Below are positions 52,345 to 60,876 of a stretch of DNA of 64,000 nucleotides, piece by piece. The stretch is from Phormidium tenue FACHB-1052 (GTDB lineage: Bacteria; Cyanobacteriota; Cyanobacteriia; Phormidesmidales; Phormidesmidaceae), in assembly GCF_014696675.1 (NCBI RefSeq), contig NZ_JACJQN010000016.1, positions 89,147 through 153,146 of the forward strand, read 5' to 3'. A program made the translations under genes and the position numbers. The notes beneath the pieces are model-generated. The model was not told the origin of the DNA. It was given only the letters and a program-made list of their open reading frames with translations, and did not search any database. Positions within the stretch are counted from its first letter, which is position 1; each line of letters begins with the position of its first letter.

Positions 52345-53166
52345 TCACCAGTTTATTTGTGCCACCACTATGCCCAGTAAAAGTCCCACCAGGGCACCGA
52401 TAGTCGTGTTCATGCCGTTGACGATTTCGTTGGTCAACCACGGGATGCGGGTTTGCAACGTGGCTCCAATGAGGCTTTCTATGGTGGTCGCCACAAAGGC
52501 CGCCACCAGACAAATGACGATGCCCCAGAGGTTAATCAACCCGACGGCCCAGCCAGCTAGGGCCATCACCACTGACCCTGCTACTCCAGCCAGGGTGCCC
52601 TCAAGGCTAACAGCCCCTTCAGTCCCGGCTGGCACGGGCTTGAGCGAGGTAATCAGAAAGGTATGGCGACCATAAGCTTTGCCCACCTCGCTAGCGGTGG
52701 TGTCGGAGAGTTTGGTGCTAAGGCTGCTGACGTAGGCCAGCGCTAGCAAGGGCAGCCAGAGGGCTTGGCTTGGGGGGCTGGCGGTGACTCGAAGAATGGC
52801 GATCGCGCCAGCACAGACTGCTGCCGCTAGGGCAGAGCCCCAGACATTCTCCGGTCCTCTGACTCCAGATCGCCCTTCGGCAATGCCGGCGGCTTCCTTG
52901 CGGCCTTTACCCAAACGAGTAACCGCTGTTCCAGCCAGAAAATAGGTCATCATCACGGCATAGCCACGCCAACCCAGGCAGCCCCAAACAATTACTCCCA
53001 GCGCCCAGGCATGGCCGTAGCCGGCTGGAGTTAACAGCTTTTTGGGCAGTTTCCAGGCGATCGCCAGCAGCAGGGTATTTATCAGGCCGCCTATGAGCCA
53101 GTCCGTCAGCTGCCCAGAGCTTTGCATCGATGGGGTTAGCGCCAAGAAAATCGCAGATAAAGCCAT
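52345..53166 (-). CDS. DUF92 family membrane protein (VTE6/phytyl-phosphate kinase-like)
   Basis: 273 residues with about six to seven hydrophobic segments. The DUF92 signatures RGPENVWGSALAAA, SSLSTKLSDTTASEVGKAYG and VPAGTEGAVSLEGTLAG are present. In plants a DUF92 protein (VTE6) phosphorylates phytyl phosphate to phytyl diphosphate, feeding chlorophyll-derived phytol into tocopherol and phylloquinone; the cyanobacterial homologues are thought to do the same. If so, it links to menF-menD in this window. Start ATG 53166. Confidence 0.85.
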   Translation of the reverse strand: MALSAIFLALTPSMQSSGQLTDWLIGGLINTLLLAIAWKLPKKLLTPAGYGHAWALGVIVWGCLGWRGYAVMMTYFLAGTAVTRLGKGRKEAAGIAEGRSGVRGPENVWGSALAAAVCAGAIAILRVTASPPSQALWLPLLALAYVSSLSTKLSDTTASEVGKAYGRHTFLITSLKPVPAGTEGAVSLEGTLAGVAGSVVMALAGWAVGLINLWGIVICLVAAFVATTIESLIGATLQTRIPWLTNEIVNGMNTTIGALVGLLLGIVVAQINW

Positions 53167-53192
53167 AGCGTCACTTTGGAGACATTCTTACC

Positions 53193-53627
53193 CTACAGAG
53201 CAAAGGTCTTGTGCAAATGCAGGCAGTTCCCCTGGTCGGGGGCTGGTTCATAGGTGAGGCGATCGGCAACGAGATACATGATTTTTAGCCCCCGGCCTCC
53301 TTCTGAGTCAGGGTTGTTAACGCTAATTTTGTGCCTCAGCATTGAGGCTAGATCAAAGCCAGGGCCGCGATCCCAAATGCGAATGTCGATGGTGCGATCG
53401 CTCACCGATACCTCGATGCCAACGGGGGTTTCTAGGGGCAGCCCTGCGTGGGCGTGGCGCACCGCATTGGTGAACCCTTCAATTAGAGCGAGCTGGCACT
53501 GAAGCCAAATGTTGTGGGGGATAGGCGTTGCCTGAAACTGGTCAAACCACGCCAGCACCGACTTCAGCTCCGTTGGGTCGGTTTGGGTTTCAATCTGGCT
53601 AGTGTGCTGATAAGTCAAAGCGGGCAA
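53193..53627 (-). CDS. anti-sigma factor/RsbW-like HATPase protein
   Basis: 144 residues, a stand-alone HATPase domain: N-box EGFTNAVRHAHAG, G1 WDRGPGFD and G2 GGRGLKIMYLVAD. This is the fold of RsbW/SpoIIAB serine kinases that sequester sigma factors or anti-anti-sigma proteins. The start is TTG 53627, so the N terminus may be slightly shorter. No anti-anti-sigma partner is next to it; the SigF gene at 59 kb is a candidate target only by proximity. Confidence 0.8.
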   Translation of the reverse strand: MPALTYQHTSQIETQTDPTELKSVLAWFDQFQATPIPHNIWLQCQLALIEGFTNAVRHAHAGLPLETPVGIEVSVSDRTIDIRIWDRGPGFDLASMLRHKISVNNPDSEGGRGLKIMYLVADRLTYEPAPDQGNCLHLHKTFAL

Positions 53628-53705
53628 CGGCTAGATAGCTCACCTTTGCATCATAGGCCTAACCCCACCCCGGCAAAAGCCTTAAGGGCAAGAGTTTTAC
53701 ATCAC

Positions 53706-54485
53706 CTATCGCCCCATTATGGTTAGGGGGTTGAGCCAGGTTAGCAGATGGTGGCGCAGGTGGGTGAGGTCTCGATAAAACTCCTGGCGCATAAATTGCC
53801 CCAAAGCATCGAGGGGGCTGAAGGCTACTCCTGGCTGCCAGCCCAATTCTTGGGCAATGGGTGTGGTGTGAGAACCCTGCAAAATTTGAACGGTAGTGGA
53901 TTCGGGAAACCGTCGCACCAGCACCTCCGACAGGGGACGGGTTTGGTCAATGGTATCGTTGCGGAATTTGATCAGTAAATTATGGGATACGGGATAGCGA
54001 TCGCGCACCAATGCCAGAGTAGCCTCAGGGTCAGGGGTAAATTCCACATTGAAGGCAGGATTAAACTGCACCACCTGCTCCAAAAAAGGAATCGATCGCC
54101 GGGCTGGGTAGTTATTAAAACTTATATAGATATTGCCAGCCCGCTCTACCTCCCACAGGCTATTGATCAGCAAATGAACTTTGCAGCCCATGCTGTGCCC
54201 CAGGCCGTAAATAGGCATTCGATAGTCAGCCAGCCCGCGCTTGTCGAGATACCGCAGCGCTTGACCAAAGGTGACCAACACTTCCTGGGCGATGGCAGCA
54301 TGGTCAAAGGTGTTGATAAAGGGCGTTGCCACGACCAGATAACCTTGCCCAGCTAGATTCTCCAGCAGCCATTGGTAGGTAACGCTGGGGGCAGCTGCCA
54401 CAAAGGCTCCCCCCAAAAAATGCACGATCGCCGTGGGGTTAGGCGGCACTAAAATCCAGTTGCCGGAGACCTCTTGCCAGTTCAT
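53706..54485 (-). CDS. DUF1350 alpha/beta-hydrolase protein
   Basis: 259 residues. The N-terminal block WQEVSGNWILVPPNPTAIVHFLGGAFVAAAP and the nucleophile elbow GLGHSMGCKVH (Ser in G-H-S-M-G) identify the DUF1350 subfamily, which is conserved in cyanobacteria and chloroplasts and of unknown substrate. The later acid and His residues are not obvious. Start ATG 54485. Confidence 0.82.
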   Translation of the reverse strand: MNWQEVSGNWILVPPNPTAIVHFLGGAFVAAAPSVTYQWLLENLAGQGYLVVATPFINTFDHAAIAQEVLVTFGQALRYLDKRGLADYRMPIYGLGHSMGCKVHLLINSLWEVERAGNIYISFNNYPARRSIPFLEQVVQFNPAFNVEFTPDPEATLALVRDRYPVSHNLLIKFRNDTIDQTRPLSEVLVRRFPESTTVQILQGSHTTPIAQELGWQPGVAFSPLDALGQFMRQEFYRDLTHLRHHLLTWLNPLTIMGR

Positions 54486-54669
54486 TGTGCTGTGTAGTGC
54501 CTTTGCCCAAAATTACAGTGCAGGGGGAGCCCTTTCTCTTACTGTAGCCAGTTTGGGGCAGTGACGGTATCACCGCCGTCAAGCTGGGAGATTGGGCTGG
54601 CTGAGTTACCGCTGTTGCGTTCCCATTCCGTGGAGCGGTAAGCTCGGTGGGCTGGGTTAAGGAACGGCT

Positions 54670-55530
54670 ATGAGTCAAGATGCTGCGATCGCAGAGCGCA
54701 CGATATCGGTCAACGGGTTAACCTGGTTCTACCGCGACCTTCAGCCCCTGGGTGATTCCTCCCGGCTGCCGGTGCTGCTGCTCCACGGTCTGGTATCACA
54801 GAGCTACAGCTGGCGGCAGGTCATGCCTACCCTGGCCCAGCAAGGATTTCGAGCGATCGCCCCCGACTGGCTCGGCCATGGCTTCTCCGACAAGCCCGAT
54901 CGCCGCGACTTTGACTACACCCCCGCTGCCTTAGCCTCGGCCTTGGGTAGTTTTATCGATGCCCTAGAGCTACCCCAAGTGCATCTAGTGGCCCAGGGAT
55001 TCCTCGGTTCCGTCGGCATTCAGTACGCCCTCCAGCATCCCGATCGCGTCGATCGCCTGGTGATGATCAACGCTCCCATTGGCCCTGGCGCTAAGCTCCC
55101 CTGGAAGATTCGCCAGATGGGTCTACCCCTAGCCGGAGATATGATCACCCAAGATCCACTCCTGGTCGATCGCACCCTAGAGGGCGGTGGCCCCTACCAA
55201 ATTAACGATGCCGACCTAGATGTATACCGCCGACCGTTCCTGAAAAGCTCTGACGTAGGGCGTGCACTGATGACCACCGTGCGCCGCATAGACCTTGAAG
55301 CCAGCAGTCAGGCGATCGTCGCTGCCCTGCCCAACTGGGATCACCCTACCCTAGTACTGTGGGGTCAAAAGGATCCCTGGCTGCCGGTCAGTCTGGCAGA
55401 GGCCGCCGTTCAAACCCTGCCCAACGGTGAACTCCAAACCTTAGAAGAAGTTGGTCACTATGCTCAAGAAGATTGGGCCGAGAAAGTTGCCGCCGCCCTC
55501 GATACCTTTCTGCGTCAAATGGCTGTGTAG
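54670..55530 (+). CDS. alpha/beta-hydrolase fold protein with Gly at the nucleophile position
   Basis: 286 residues. The fold is clear: LLLHGLVSQSYSW, APDWLGHGFSDKPDR, the acid motif LVLWGQKDPWLPV and the His motif LEEVGHYAQEDW. The elbow, however, reads VAQGFLGS, where haloalkane-dehalogenase-like enzymes have V-x-Q-D-W-G-G; G110 replaces the nucleophilic Asp/Ser. The Asp and His are kept, so this is not simple decay. Substrate and mechanism unknown. It heads a same-strand block with trxA, folK and NUDIX. Confidence 0.75.
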   Translation: MSQDAAIAERTISVNGLTWFYRDLQPLGDSSRLPVLLLHGLVSQSYSWRQVMPTLAQQGFRAIAPDWLGHGFSDKPDRRDFDYTPAALASALGSFIDALELPQVHLVAQGFLGSVGIQYALQHPDRVDRLVMINAPIGPGAKLPWKIRQMGLPLAGDMITQDPLLVDRTLEGGGPYQINDADLDVYRRPFLKSSDVGRALMTTVRRIDLEASSQAIVAALPNWDHPTLVLWGQKDPWLPVSLAEAAVQTLPNGELQTLEEVGHYAQEDWAEKVAAALDTFLRQMAV

Positions 55531-55691
55531 CTAAGTTCGGACGGCCAAGTTAATGCTACCCATTCTTCCCCGCCGCCCGGCTCAATCGATATCGGGTAGA
55601 ACGATAAAATAGTGCCTAAAGCAATAGCTTATCCTGGACAAATGGGCAATGCTGTTGCTTAGGCAATCGGGATTTACCAAAGGAGTACGCG

Positions 55692-56012
55692 ATGGCGGTC
55701 AAACAGCAATTTCAGAGTTTTGAGGACTTGTTAGCGGGAGCCTCAGGCCCAGTGCTGGTTGATTTCTATGCCACCTGGTGTGGCCCTTGTCAGATGATGG
55801 CAGGCATTCTAACTACCGTCAGCAGCCAGCTCAAAGGACAGCTCAAAATCGTCAAAATTGACACCGATAAGTATCCGCAAATTGCCTCTCAGCACCGGAT
55901 TGCGGCCCTGCCCACGCTGGTGTTATTCAAAGCCGGGCAGCCCGTAGATCGCATCGAAGGCGTGCTACCAGCTGACCAGCTAGTGGCACGCCTTCAGCCT
56001 CATTTGGGCTAG
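55692..56012 (+). CDS. trxA: thioredoxin
   Basis: 106 residues with the canonical active site YATWCGPCQMM, the cis-Pro loop AALPTLVLFKAG and the usual length. It reduces disulfides of Calvin-cycle and other proteins with electrons from thioredoxin reductase. Start ATG 55692 follows AAGGAG. Three bases separate its stop from the start of folK. Confidence 0.95.
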   Translation: MAVKQQFQSFEDLLAGASGPVLVDFYATWCGPCQMMAGILTTVSSQLKGQLKIVKIDTDKYPQIASQHRIAALPTLVLFKAGQPVDRIEGVLPADQLVARLQPHLG

Positions 56013-56015
56013 GGT

Positions 56016-56519
56016 ATGACGGCGGTACCCTGTGCGATCGCCCTAGGCAGCAACCTGGGCAACTCCCGCAAAACGTTGCAGCAGGCGCTAACTACCCTAG
56101 CCCACTGTCCTGATATAGACGTGATAGCGCAGTCAAGCCTCTACCAAACCGTCGCCATTGGCCCCCCTCAGCCCGATATTTTAAACGCCTGCGCTCTGCT
56201 CAAGACTTCCCTATCAGCCCAAGACCTACTCCATCAGCTCCTAGCCACAGAACAGCACTTCGGGCGAGTGCGTCGCGAGCGCTGGGGTCCACGTACCCTT
56301 GACCTCGATTTACTATTCTACGGCCAGTCAATCATCACAGAACCAGCCCTGCACGTTCCCCATCCCCGCCTGCGGGAGCGCGCATTCGTGCTTATCCCCC
56401 TCGCCGAAATTGCCCCCCACTGGCGCGATCCTGTCAGTGGTCAATTGATACATTCACTATGCCAGGCCGTTGACCCCACGGGAGTTCAGCCACTTGGCCC
56501 AATCAGCGCCTCAAGCTAA
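56016..56519 (+). CDS. folK: 6-hydroxymethyl-dihydropterin pyrophosphokinase
   Basis: 167 residues. HPPK attaches pyrophosphate to the pterin in folate synthesis. The conserved ALGSNLGNS start, VRRERWGPRTLDLDLLFYG and VPHPRLRERAFVLIPLAEIAP are all present. Starts three bases after trxA, so the two are co-transcribed. Confidence 0.95.
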   Translation: MTAVPCAIALGSNLGNSRKTLQQALTTLAHCPDIDVIAQSSLYQTVAIGPPQPDILNACALLKTSLSAQDLLHQLLATEQHFGRVRRERWGPRTLDLDLLFYGQSIITEPALHVPHPRLRERAFVLIPLAEIAPHWRDPVSGQLIHSLCQAVDPTGVQPLGPISASS

Positions 56520-56580
56520 TCTCTCTCGCTCAGCCCGCTACAATGGGTTGACCGCATGCGCCCTTTCTTCACCGTCACCT

Positions 56581-57144
56581 ATGCCTTTAGGTCAAGAGCC
56601 TCCTCAGCTGCTCAAGCAGCGTTTATTTTACGAGGGCCGCAAGTTCAACTTCGAGGTTAATCGTCTGCGCTTGCCAAACCGAGCAGAAGGCGATTGGGAA
56701 TGCATTCGCCATCCAGGTGGTGCCTTAGCTGTACCCGTGACGGCCAACGGTGAATTGATCATGGTGCGTCAGTATCGCTTTGCTTTGCTTGGGCGGTTGC
56801 TAGAATTTCCCGCCGGCACAATCGAGGCTGATGAATCCCCTGCCGACACCATTCGTCGAGAAATTCAAGAGGAAATTGGCCACAGCGCTCAAACTTGGCT
56901 ACCCATTGGCAACTTTCCTTTGGCCCCTGGCTACTCCGACGAAATTATCTATGCCTTCCTGGCTACTGACCTAGATGCGATCGAGCTACCTCCCGACGCC
57001 GATGACGACGAAGATATTGAAGTCGTACGGTTTACCCCTGCCCAGCTTGAGAAAGCCATTTTGGCTGGCGAAGCAGTAGACGCTAAGTCTATCGCCAGCT
57101 TCTACCTGGCAAAACCCTACCTGGAGAAGCTGGCAGCTCTATAG
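56581..57144 (+). CDS. NUDIX hydrolase, ADP-ribose pyrophosphatase-like
   Basis: 187 residues from ATG 56581 (family start); the frame is open to 56470 but overlaps folK. The Nudix box is GTIEADESPADTIRREIQEEIG, with the REXXEE residues needed for metal binding. The preceding RQYRFALLGRLLEFPAG is typical of the ADP-ribose/NudF group. It probably cleaves ADP-ribose or a related nucleoside diphosphate. The acidic run DADDDEDIEV near 141 is notable but not unusual. Confidence 0.88.
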   Translation: MPLGQEPPQLLKQRLFYEGRKFNFEVNRLRLPNRAEGDWECIRHPGGALAVPVTANGELIMVRQYRFALLGRLLEFPAGTIEADESPADTIRREIQEEIGHSAQTWLPIGNFPLAPGYSDEIIYAFLATDLDAIELPPDADDDEDIEVVRFTPAQLEKAILAGEAVDAKSIASFYLAKPYLEKLAAL

Positions 57145-57161
57145 CTAGCCCAAAATACACG

Positions 57162-57821
57162 CTAGTCGTAGTATCCCAATACGGTTTCGGTAGCGTAGCG
57201 TACCTTAGGTAGGGTGGCGTACTTGTCATCGTCGGCACGATACCCTACTGCGCATAGCACCACCGCCGAATAGCCCTGCTCAGGTAGTTGCAGCAACTCG
57301 TTAAACTTGTCTTGCTCAAAGCCTTCCATGGGGCAAGTATCGACCCCTAGCATGGCCGCAGAGTACATCAAAAACCCTAAAGCAACATAGACCTGCCGAG
57401 TAGCCCAATTGTCCATCGTGATCGGGTAAGGAGGCTCTGCCAAAAAGCCTTTGACCATGTTGCTGTAACCATCGAGCGTTTCGGTAGGCACCTGGCGCAC
57501 CGTTGCCATGCGCTCTACGAACTGGTCAACCTCCGTATTACCTACATCTTTTTTGATGGCCAGCACTACTAGGTGAGAAGCATCAGTGACTTGGGCTTGA
57601 CTCCAGGCATGTTTTCTGAGCTGCTGCCGTAAAGCAGGATTTCTCACTACAAAAAACTTCCACGGTTGTAGTCCAAAAGACGACGGCGACAGCACAAGAC
57701 TGTGTTCCAGAGCGGCCCACGTAGCATCAGAGATTTTGCGACTGGGGTCAAATTGCTTAGTCGCATAGCGCCAGTTCAGCTGCTGAATAACCTGATCTGG
57801 GGTAGTTAGTGAATGGGGCAT
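57162..57821 (-). CDS. nitroreductase-family NAD(P)H-dependent oxidoreductase
   Basis: 219 residues from ATG 57821 (earlier in-frame starts are not protein-like). FMN-binding fold: LNWRYATKQFDPSRK at the N terminus with the Arg-Arg type contacts, LVLSPSSFGLQPWKFFVV, and GVDTCPMEGFEQDKFNELL near the C terminus, followed by AVVLCAVGYRADDD. The family reduces nitroaromatics, quinones or flavins; the native substrate is unknown. Confidence 0.88.
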   Translation of the reverse strand: MPHSLTTPDQVIQQLNWRYATKQFDPSRKISDATWAALEHSLVLSPSSFGLQPWKFFVVRNPALRQQLRKHAWSQAQVTDASHLVVLAIKKDVGNTEVDQFVERMATVRQVPTETLDGYSNMVKGFLAEPPYPITMDNWATRQVYVALGFLMYSAAMLGVDTCPMEGFEQDKFNELLQLPEQGYSAVVLCAVGYRADDDKYATLPKVRYATETVLGYYD

Positions 57822-57942
57822 GGCGGTTGTGAAAATTGTAGTAACAGCAGACTCAAAGGAAGAACGGTAAGGCTTTGCGGCTACCGCTCCTTTAGGCATC
57901 CTAAGCCACGAAGCTATCCACTGCGTTAACGCTTGACCGCAT

Positions 57943-58677
57943 CTAAGCTGAAATCTGTTGAGATCGGCTAGTCCCAGATTCGTAGTAGGGTTTGAGCCAG
58001 TCTAGGCTCAGCTCATAGAGATGATCGATCGCCCAAGTCGCTCGACGGTGAATCATTTGGTAGGGGTAGACATGGGCCACGCCCAATACGGGGACTCCTG
58101 CCCGTTTGGCGGCCTCAATACCAGCGAAGGAATCTTCTATGGCTAAGCAATCTGTAGGCTGTAGAGCTAGGTCGGCAAACCGCTGATTGAAGTGCTCAAT
58201 GGCGAGTAAATATCCGTCTGGGGCAGGCTTACTCACCCCGATAGTCAGATCATCGGACGAAATAATCAACTCCACATAATTGCTCCAGGCCGTCTGGGCT
58301 AGTACAGCTTCAATTTCGCTGCGCCGTGCTCCAGATACAATCGCCAGTTTGAGCTGTGCTGCCCTGATTTGGTAAACCAAATCGTCAAGGCCTGGATATA
58401 ACGGCAGTGGCTCTAATGTGGTCAGCACTTCTCGATAGCGGGCAGCCTTACGGTCAAGCAGTTTTTCTAAGTACCCCTCAGATATCACCCGTCCTTGGCG
58501 CGTGAGTAGCTCCCTGAGACAAGCGGCATCAGAGCGGCCTAGGCAATATTCTGCCAAATCTTGGGGATTAGGTCGAAGATTTTCTTCTAGGAGTAATTCC
58601 TCAATTAATCGCCCATGGATGGCCTCATCGTTAATCACGACACCGTTAAAGTCGAGTAAAACTGCCTTCAGAGCCAT
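57943..58677 (-). CDS. HAD-superfamily hydrolase-like protein with DFN motif
   Basis: 244 residues, beta-phosphoglucomutase-like subfamily. Motif I reads L-D9-F-N11-G-V-V, whereas phosphatases and mutases need DxD; the second Asp is Asn. Motif II VSGARRSE, the Lys of VSKPAPDGY and motif IV AIEDSFAGIEAAKRAG are intact. The first Asp can still form the phospho-aspartate, but the acid-base Asp is missing, so the reaction may differ or be slow. Start ATG 58677. Confidence 0.8.
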   Translation of the reverse strand: MALKAVLLDFNGVVINDEAIHGRLIEELLLEENLRPNPQDLAEYCLGRSDAACLRELLTRQGRVISEGYLEKLLDRKAARYREVLTTLEPLPLYPGLDDLVYQIRAAQLKLAIVSGARRSEIEAVLAQTAWSNYVELIISSDDLTIGVSKPAPDGYLLAIEHFNQRFADLALQPTDCLAIEDSFAGIEAAKRAGVPVLGVAHVYPYQMIHRRATWAIDHLYELSLDWLKPYYESGTSRSQQISA

Positions 58678-59012
58678 TGATCTAGTCGGAAAGATATTAA
58701 GAGATGTAATGCCTTGGACGCAGCCTTTAGCTTAGCCCGGTTTTGGTCTCTAAAGAAGGCTCTTCCGGCCTTATAGGTCAACGAGTTTGGGTCATCGTTA
58801 GTCAGTTCCGTTCACCCTGACAACCCACAATCATCCCCAGATGAAAGGTGTTTAGCAGCGCTTTGAACGACAGATCCTTATCCCGTAAAACTACGGAGCT
58901 CAGCCTTTACCCCCCGCTAGAGTACCGTGGATCAACCATGGTGAATGCCGGTGTCAATCCCGAGAATAAGGACAGTTCTCAGCGAACCCGCTCTCGTAAG
59001 GACACCGCAGAT

Positions 59013-59798
59013 ATGGCTACTCAAACTTCGACAATTCGCTCCCGTGGCATGGAACTGCTGATGCAGTACAAGCAGTCTCCCTCTGTACACCTACGTAACC
59101 GGCTAGTGCAACTCAATGCTGGCCTAGTGCGTAAAATTGCTCACCGCGTTAGCCATCAGTGTTCTGAGCCCTACGAAGACCTTGAGCAGATTGGCTACAT
59201 CGGTTTGATTCGTGCCATTGAGCGGTTTAACCCTGGCCAAGGCTGTGCCTTTAGCTCCTTTGCCGTACCCTATATTCGTGGTGAGATGCTGCACTTCCTG
59301 CGCGATCGCGGCACTACAGTTAAGATTCCCCGCCGCTGGCAAGATCTACAAAAAGAGTCTCAAAAACTTCAAATGGAGCTGATGCGCTCCTTAGGCCGCA
59401 ACCCCAGCGATAGCGAAATGGCTGAGGCATTGGGTGTACCGGTCAAAGAATGGCGAGAAGTTAAGATGGCTCACAAAAATCGTCTTCCCCTCAGCCTTGA
59501 CGCTACTGTCTGCCAGCAGGTTGACTCTAACATCACCCTGGGTGAAACCCTGCCTGACAGTCACTATCAGCTCATGCAGGCATTGGAAGAAGATCGTCAA
59601 CAAATTCAGCGGGCGTTGAACCAGCTTGAGTCTAAAACTCGCACTGCTATTGAGTTTGTCTTTTTCAAAGGTCTGTCCCGTAAAGAGGTAGCTGAGAAAA
59701 TTGGCGTCAGCCCCATGACTGTCACCCGCCGCATTCAACGCGGTGTAGACGAAATGATTGCTTACCTGCAACCTCAGGAACTTCGCACGGATCCCTAG
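59013..59798 (+). CDS. sigF: RNA polymerase sigma factor, SigF (group 3)
   Basis: 261 residues from ATG 59013, which has AAGGA upstream and gives the usual SigF length; ATG 58938 would give 286 residues. Region 2 is clear (EDLEQIGYIGLIRAIERFNPGQG, FSSFAVPYIRGEM, HFLRDRG), as are region 3 (LGRNPSDSEMAEALGV) and region 4 (ALNQLESKTRTAIEFVFFKGLSRKEVAEKIG, SPMTVTRRIQRG). SigF proteins control type IV pilus and motility genes and salt or light responses in cyanobacteria; targets here are unknown. A long terminator follows. Confidence 0.9.
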   Translation: MATQTSTIRSRGMELLMQYKQSPSVHLRNRLVQLNAGLVRKIAHRVSHQCSEPYEDLEQIGYIGLIRAIERFNPGQGCAFSSFAVPYIRGEMLHFLRDRGTTVKIPRRWQDLQKESQKLQMELMRSLGRNPSDSEMAEALGVPVKEWREVKMAHKNRLPLSLDATVCQQVDSNITLGETLPDSHYQLMQALEEDRQQIQRALNQLESKTRTAIEFVFFKGLSRKEVAEKIGVSPMTVTRRIQRGVDEMIAYLQPQELRTDP

Positions 59799-59829
59799 CC
59801 TAAGCACGGATTCCTAGGCTACAGTTGTT

Positions 59830-59884
59830 ACGAGAGCGATCGCCGTAGGTAGTCTGTCCAAGACTATCTGCGGCTTTCTCGTTT
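59830..59884 (+). terminator. terminator of sigF
   Basis: A long hairpin: ACGAGA at the base pairs with TCTCGT, and inside it GCCGTAGGTAGTCT pairs with AGACTATCTGCGGC. It ends in TTTT. Confidence 0.75.
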
Positions 59885-59946
59885 TAGGATCTACCGCTTG
59901 GTTCTTCTGTCAAGATAGTCAGGCCACACCCGGACATTCTAGACAG

Positions 59947-59978
59947 CAAAAAGCCTTGCCAACTGGCAAGGCTTTTTG
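59947..59978. terminator. bidirectional terminator hairpin
   Basis: CAAAAAGCCTTGCC (59947-59960) and GGCAAGGCTTTTTG (59965-59978) are perfectly complementary with an AACT loop. T-runs exist on both strands, so it ends tRNA-Pro transcripts on the minus strand and could catch read-through from sigF. Confidence 0.85.
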
Positions 59979-59982
59979 TCTA

Positions 59983-60056
59983 TCGGAGCGGCGGGATTTG
60001 AACCCACGACCCCCACTACCCCAAAGTGGTGCGCTACCAAGCTGCGCTACGCCCCG
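59983..60056 (-). tRNA. tRNA-Pro(GGG)
   Basis: On the minus strand the gene starts CGGGGCG and ends CGCTCCG plus A, pairing over seven bases with one G-U. The anticodon stem CCACT/AGTGG encloses TTGGGGT with anticodon GGG; the GGTTCGAATCC T-arm is present. CCA is not encoded. 74 nucleotides. Confidence 0.96.
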
Positions 60057-60144
60057 GTCTTTTGATCGTGCTTAACTAGAATAACACAGAGAGGTACATA
60101 GCCAGATAAAATTTGAGAAAGTTGCAATCTGTTCTAGAAAACCC

Positions 60145-60513
60145 TTAGAACACCGTGAGGTGGAAGATGGCCTGCAACATTTGCTGGGTCGCTTCCACGT
60201 CCCACTCACCTTCGCATTGACGACCTGACTTGAGAATAAACCGTATGCCGTAGGCTTCTGGAAATCCTTCTGCTTCTATCCATAGGTAATCGGCTTCTGC
60301 TTCACAGGTAATGCGTTCATCGTCCATAAGTTCGCAGGCGATCGCCTGCATGGTTTCGCGTATTTCCATCGCTAACCGCCGAAAGGCACGAAACTCGGCT
60401 TTAGTTAACTCTATAGCCCAATTAGAGCCAGCTAACAGTCCACAATATTTAGGGGCGGTGGCGTCCCAGCTGAGACGCCACCCATTACCTTCCTTTGTAA
60501 ACCGCTCACCCAT
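60145..60513 (-). CDS. DUF1818 family protein
   Basis: 122 residues from ATG 60513 (a TTG lies four codons upstream). The order ERFTKEGNGWRLSWD, YCGLLAGSNWAIELTKAE and FPEAYGIRFILKSGRQCEGEWD matches DUF1818, a cyanobacterium/plastid-restricted family without known function. Predicted cytosolic, mixed alpha/beta. It lies 23 bases downstream of rpoZ and is probably co-transcribed with it. Confidence 0.82.
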   Translation of the reverse strand: MGERFTKEGNGWRLSWDATAPKYCGLLAGSNWAIELTKAEFRAFRRLAMEIRETMQAIACELMDDERITCEAEADYLWIEAEGFPEAYGIRFILKSGRQCEGEWDVEATQQMLQAIFHLTVF

Positions 60514-60536
60514 GAACGCGGCCAATCTTGATACTG

Positions 60537-60764
60537 CTACTCGCCGATAATCTCAGGTTGAGTCAACTCATCAGACATCTCAATGATGGCTCGCAGCACA
60601 GGCTTCATCTTGGGGTCTTCGTAGTTTTCAAAATCTTCGAAGCGTCTCCGCTGAGCTCGATTAGCTACTTGTACCGTAATGCGGTAGCGGTTTGAAGCGG
60701 CCCGGATCAGGTCTTCGGTGCGTCGCATAACCTGCGTACTGTCGAAAGGAGAGCGCTTAGCCAT
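60537..60764 (-). CDS. rpoZ: RNA polymerase omega subunit
   Basis: 75 residues. The cyanobacterial omega pattern is evident: [29 protein letters not shown], then [20 protein letters not shown]. Omega assists assembly of the beta-prime subunit and sigma choice. ATG 60764. DUF1818 follows. Confidence 0.93.
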   Translation of the reverse strand: MAKRSPFDSTQVMRRTEDLIRAASNRYRITVQVANRAQRRRFEDFENYEDPKMKPVLRAIIEMSDELTQPEIIGE

Positions 60765-60836
60765 AACAGCCTAAATAAATGACTCAAGCCCTAATTCTAC
60801 CAAGAATTTTTGGTATCACCGCTTCCGATTGAGCGT

Positions 60837-60865
60837 GGCGGTCTAGGGTCAGATCCTAGACCGCC
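60837..60865 (-). terminator. hairpin downstream of the ECF ATPase gene
   Basis: GGCGGTCTAGG (60837-60847) and CCTAGACCGCC (60855-60865) are perfectly complementary over 11 bases with a seven-base loop. It is placed after the ATPase gene and before rpoZ; the T-tract is weak. Confidence 0.6.
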
Positions 60866-60876
60866 GTTAAAGACCT

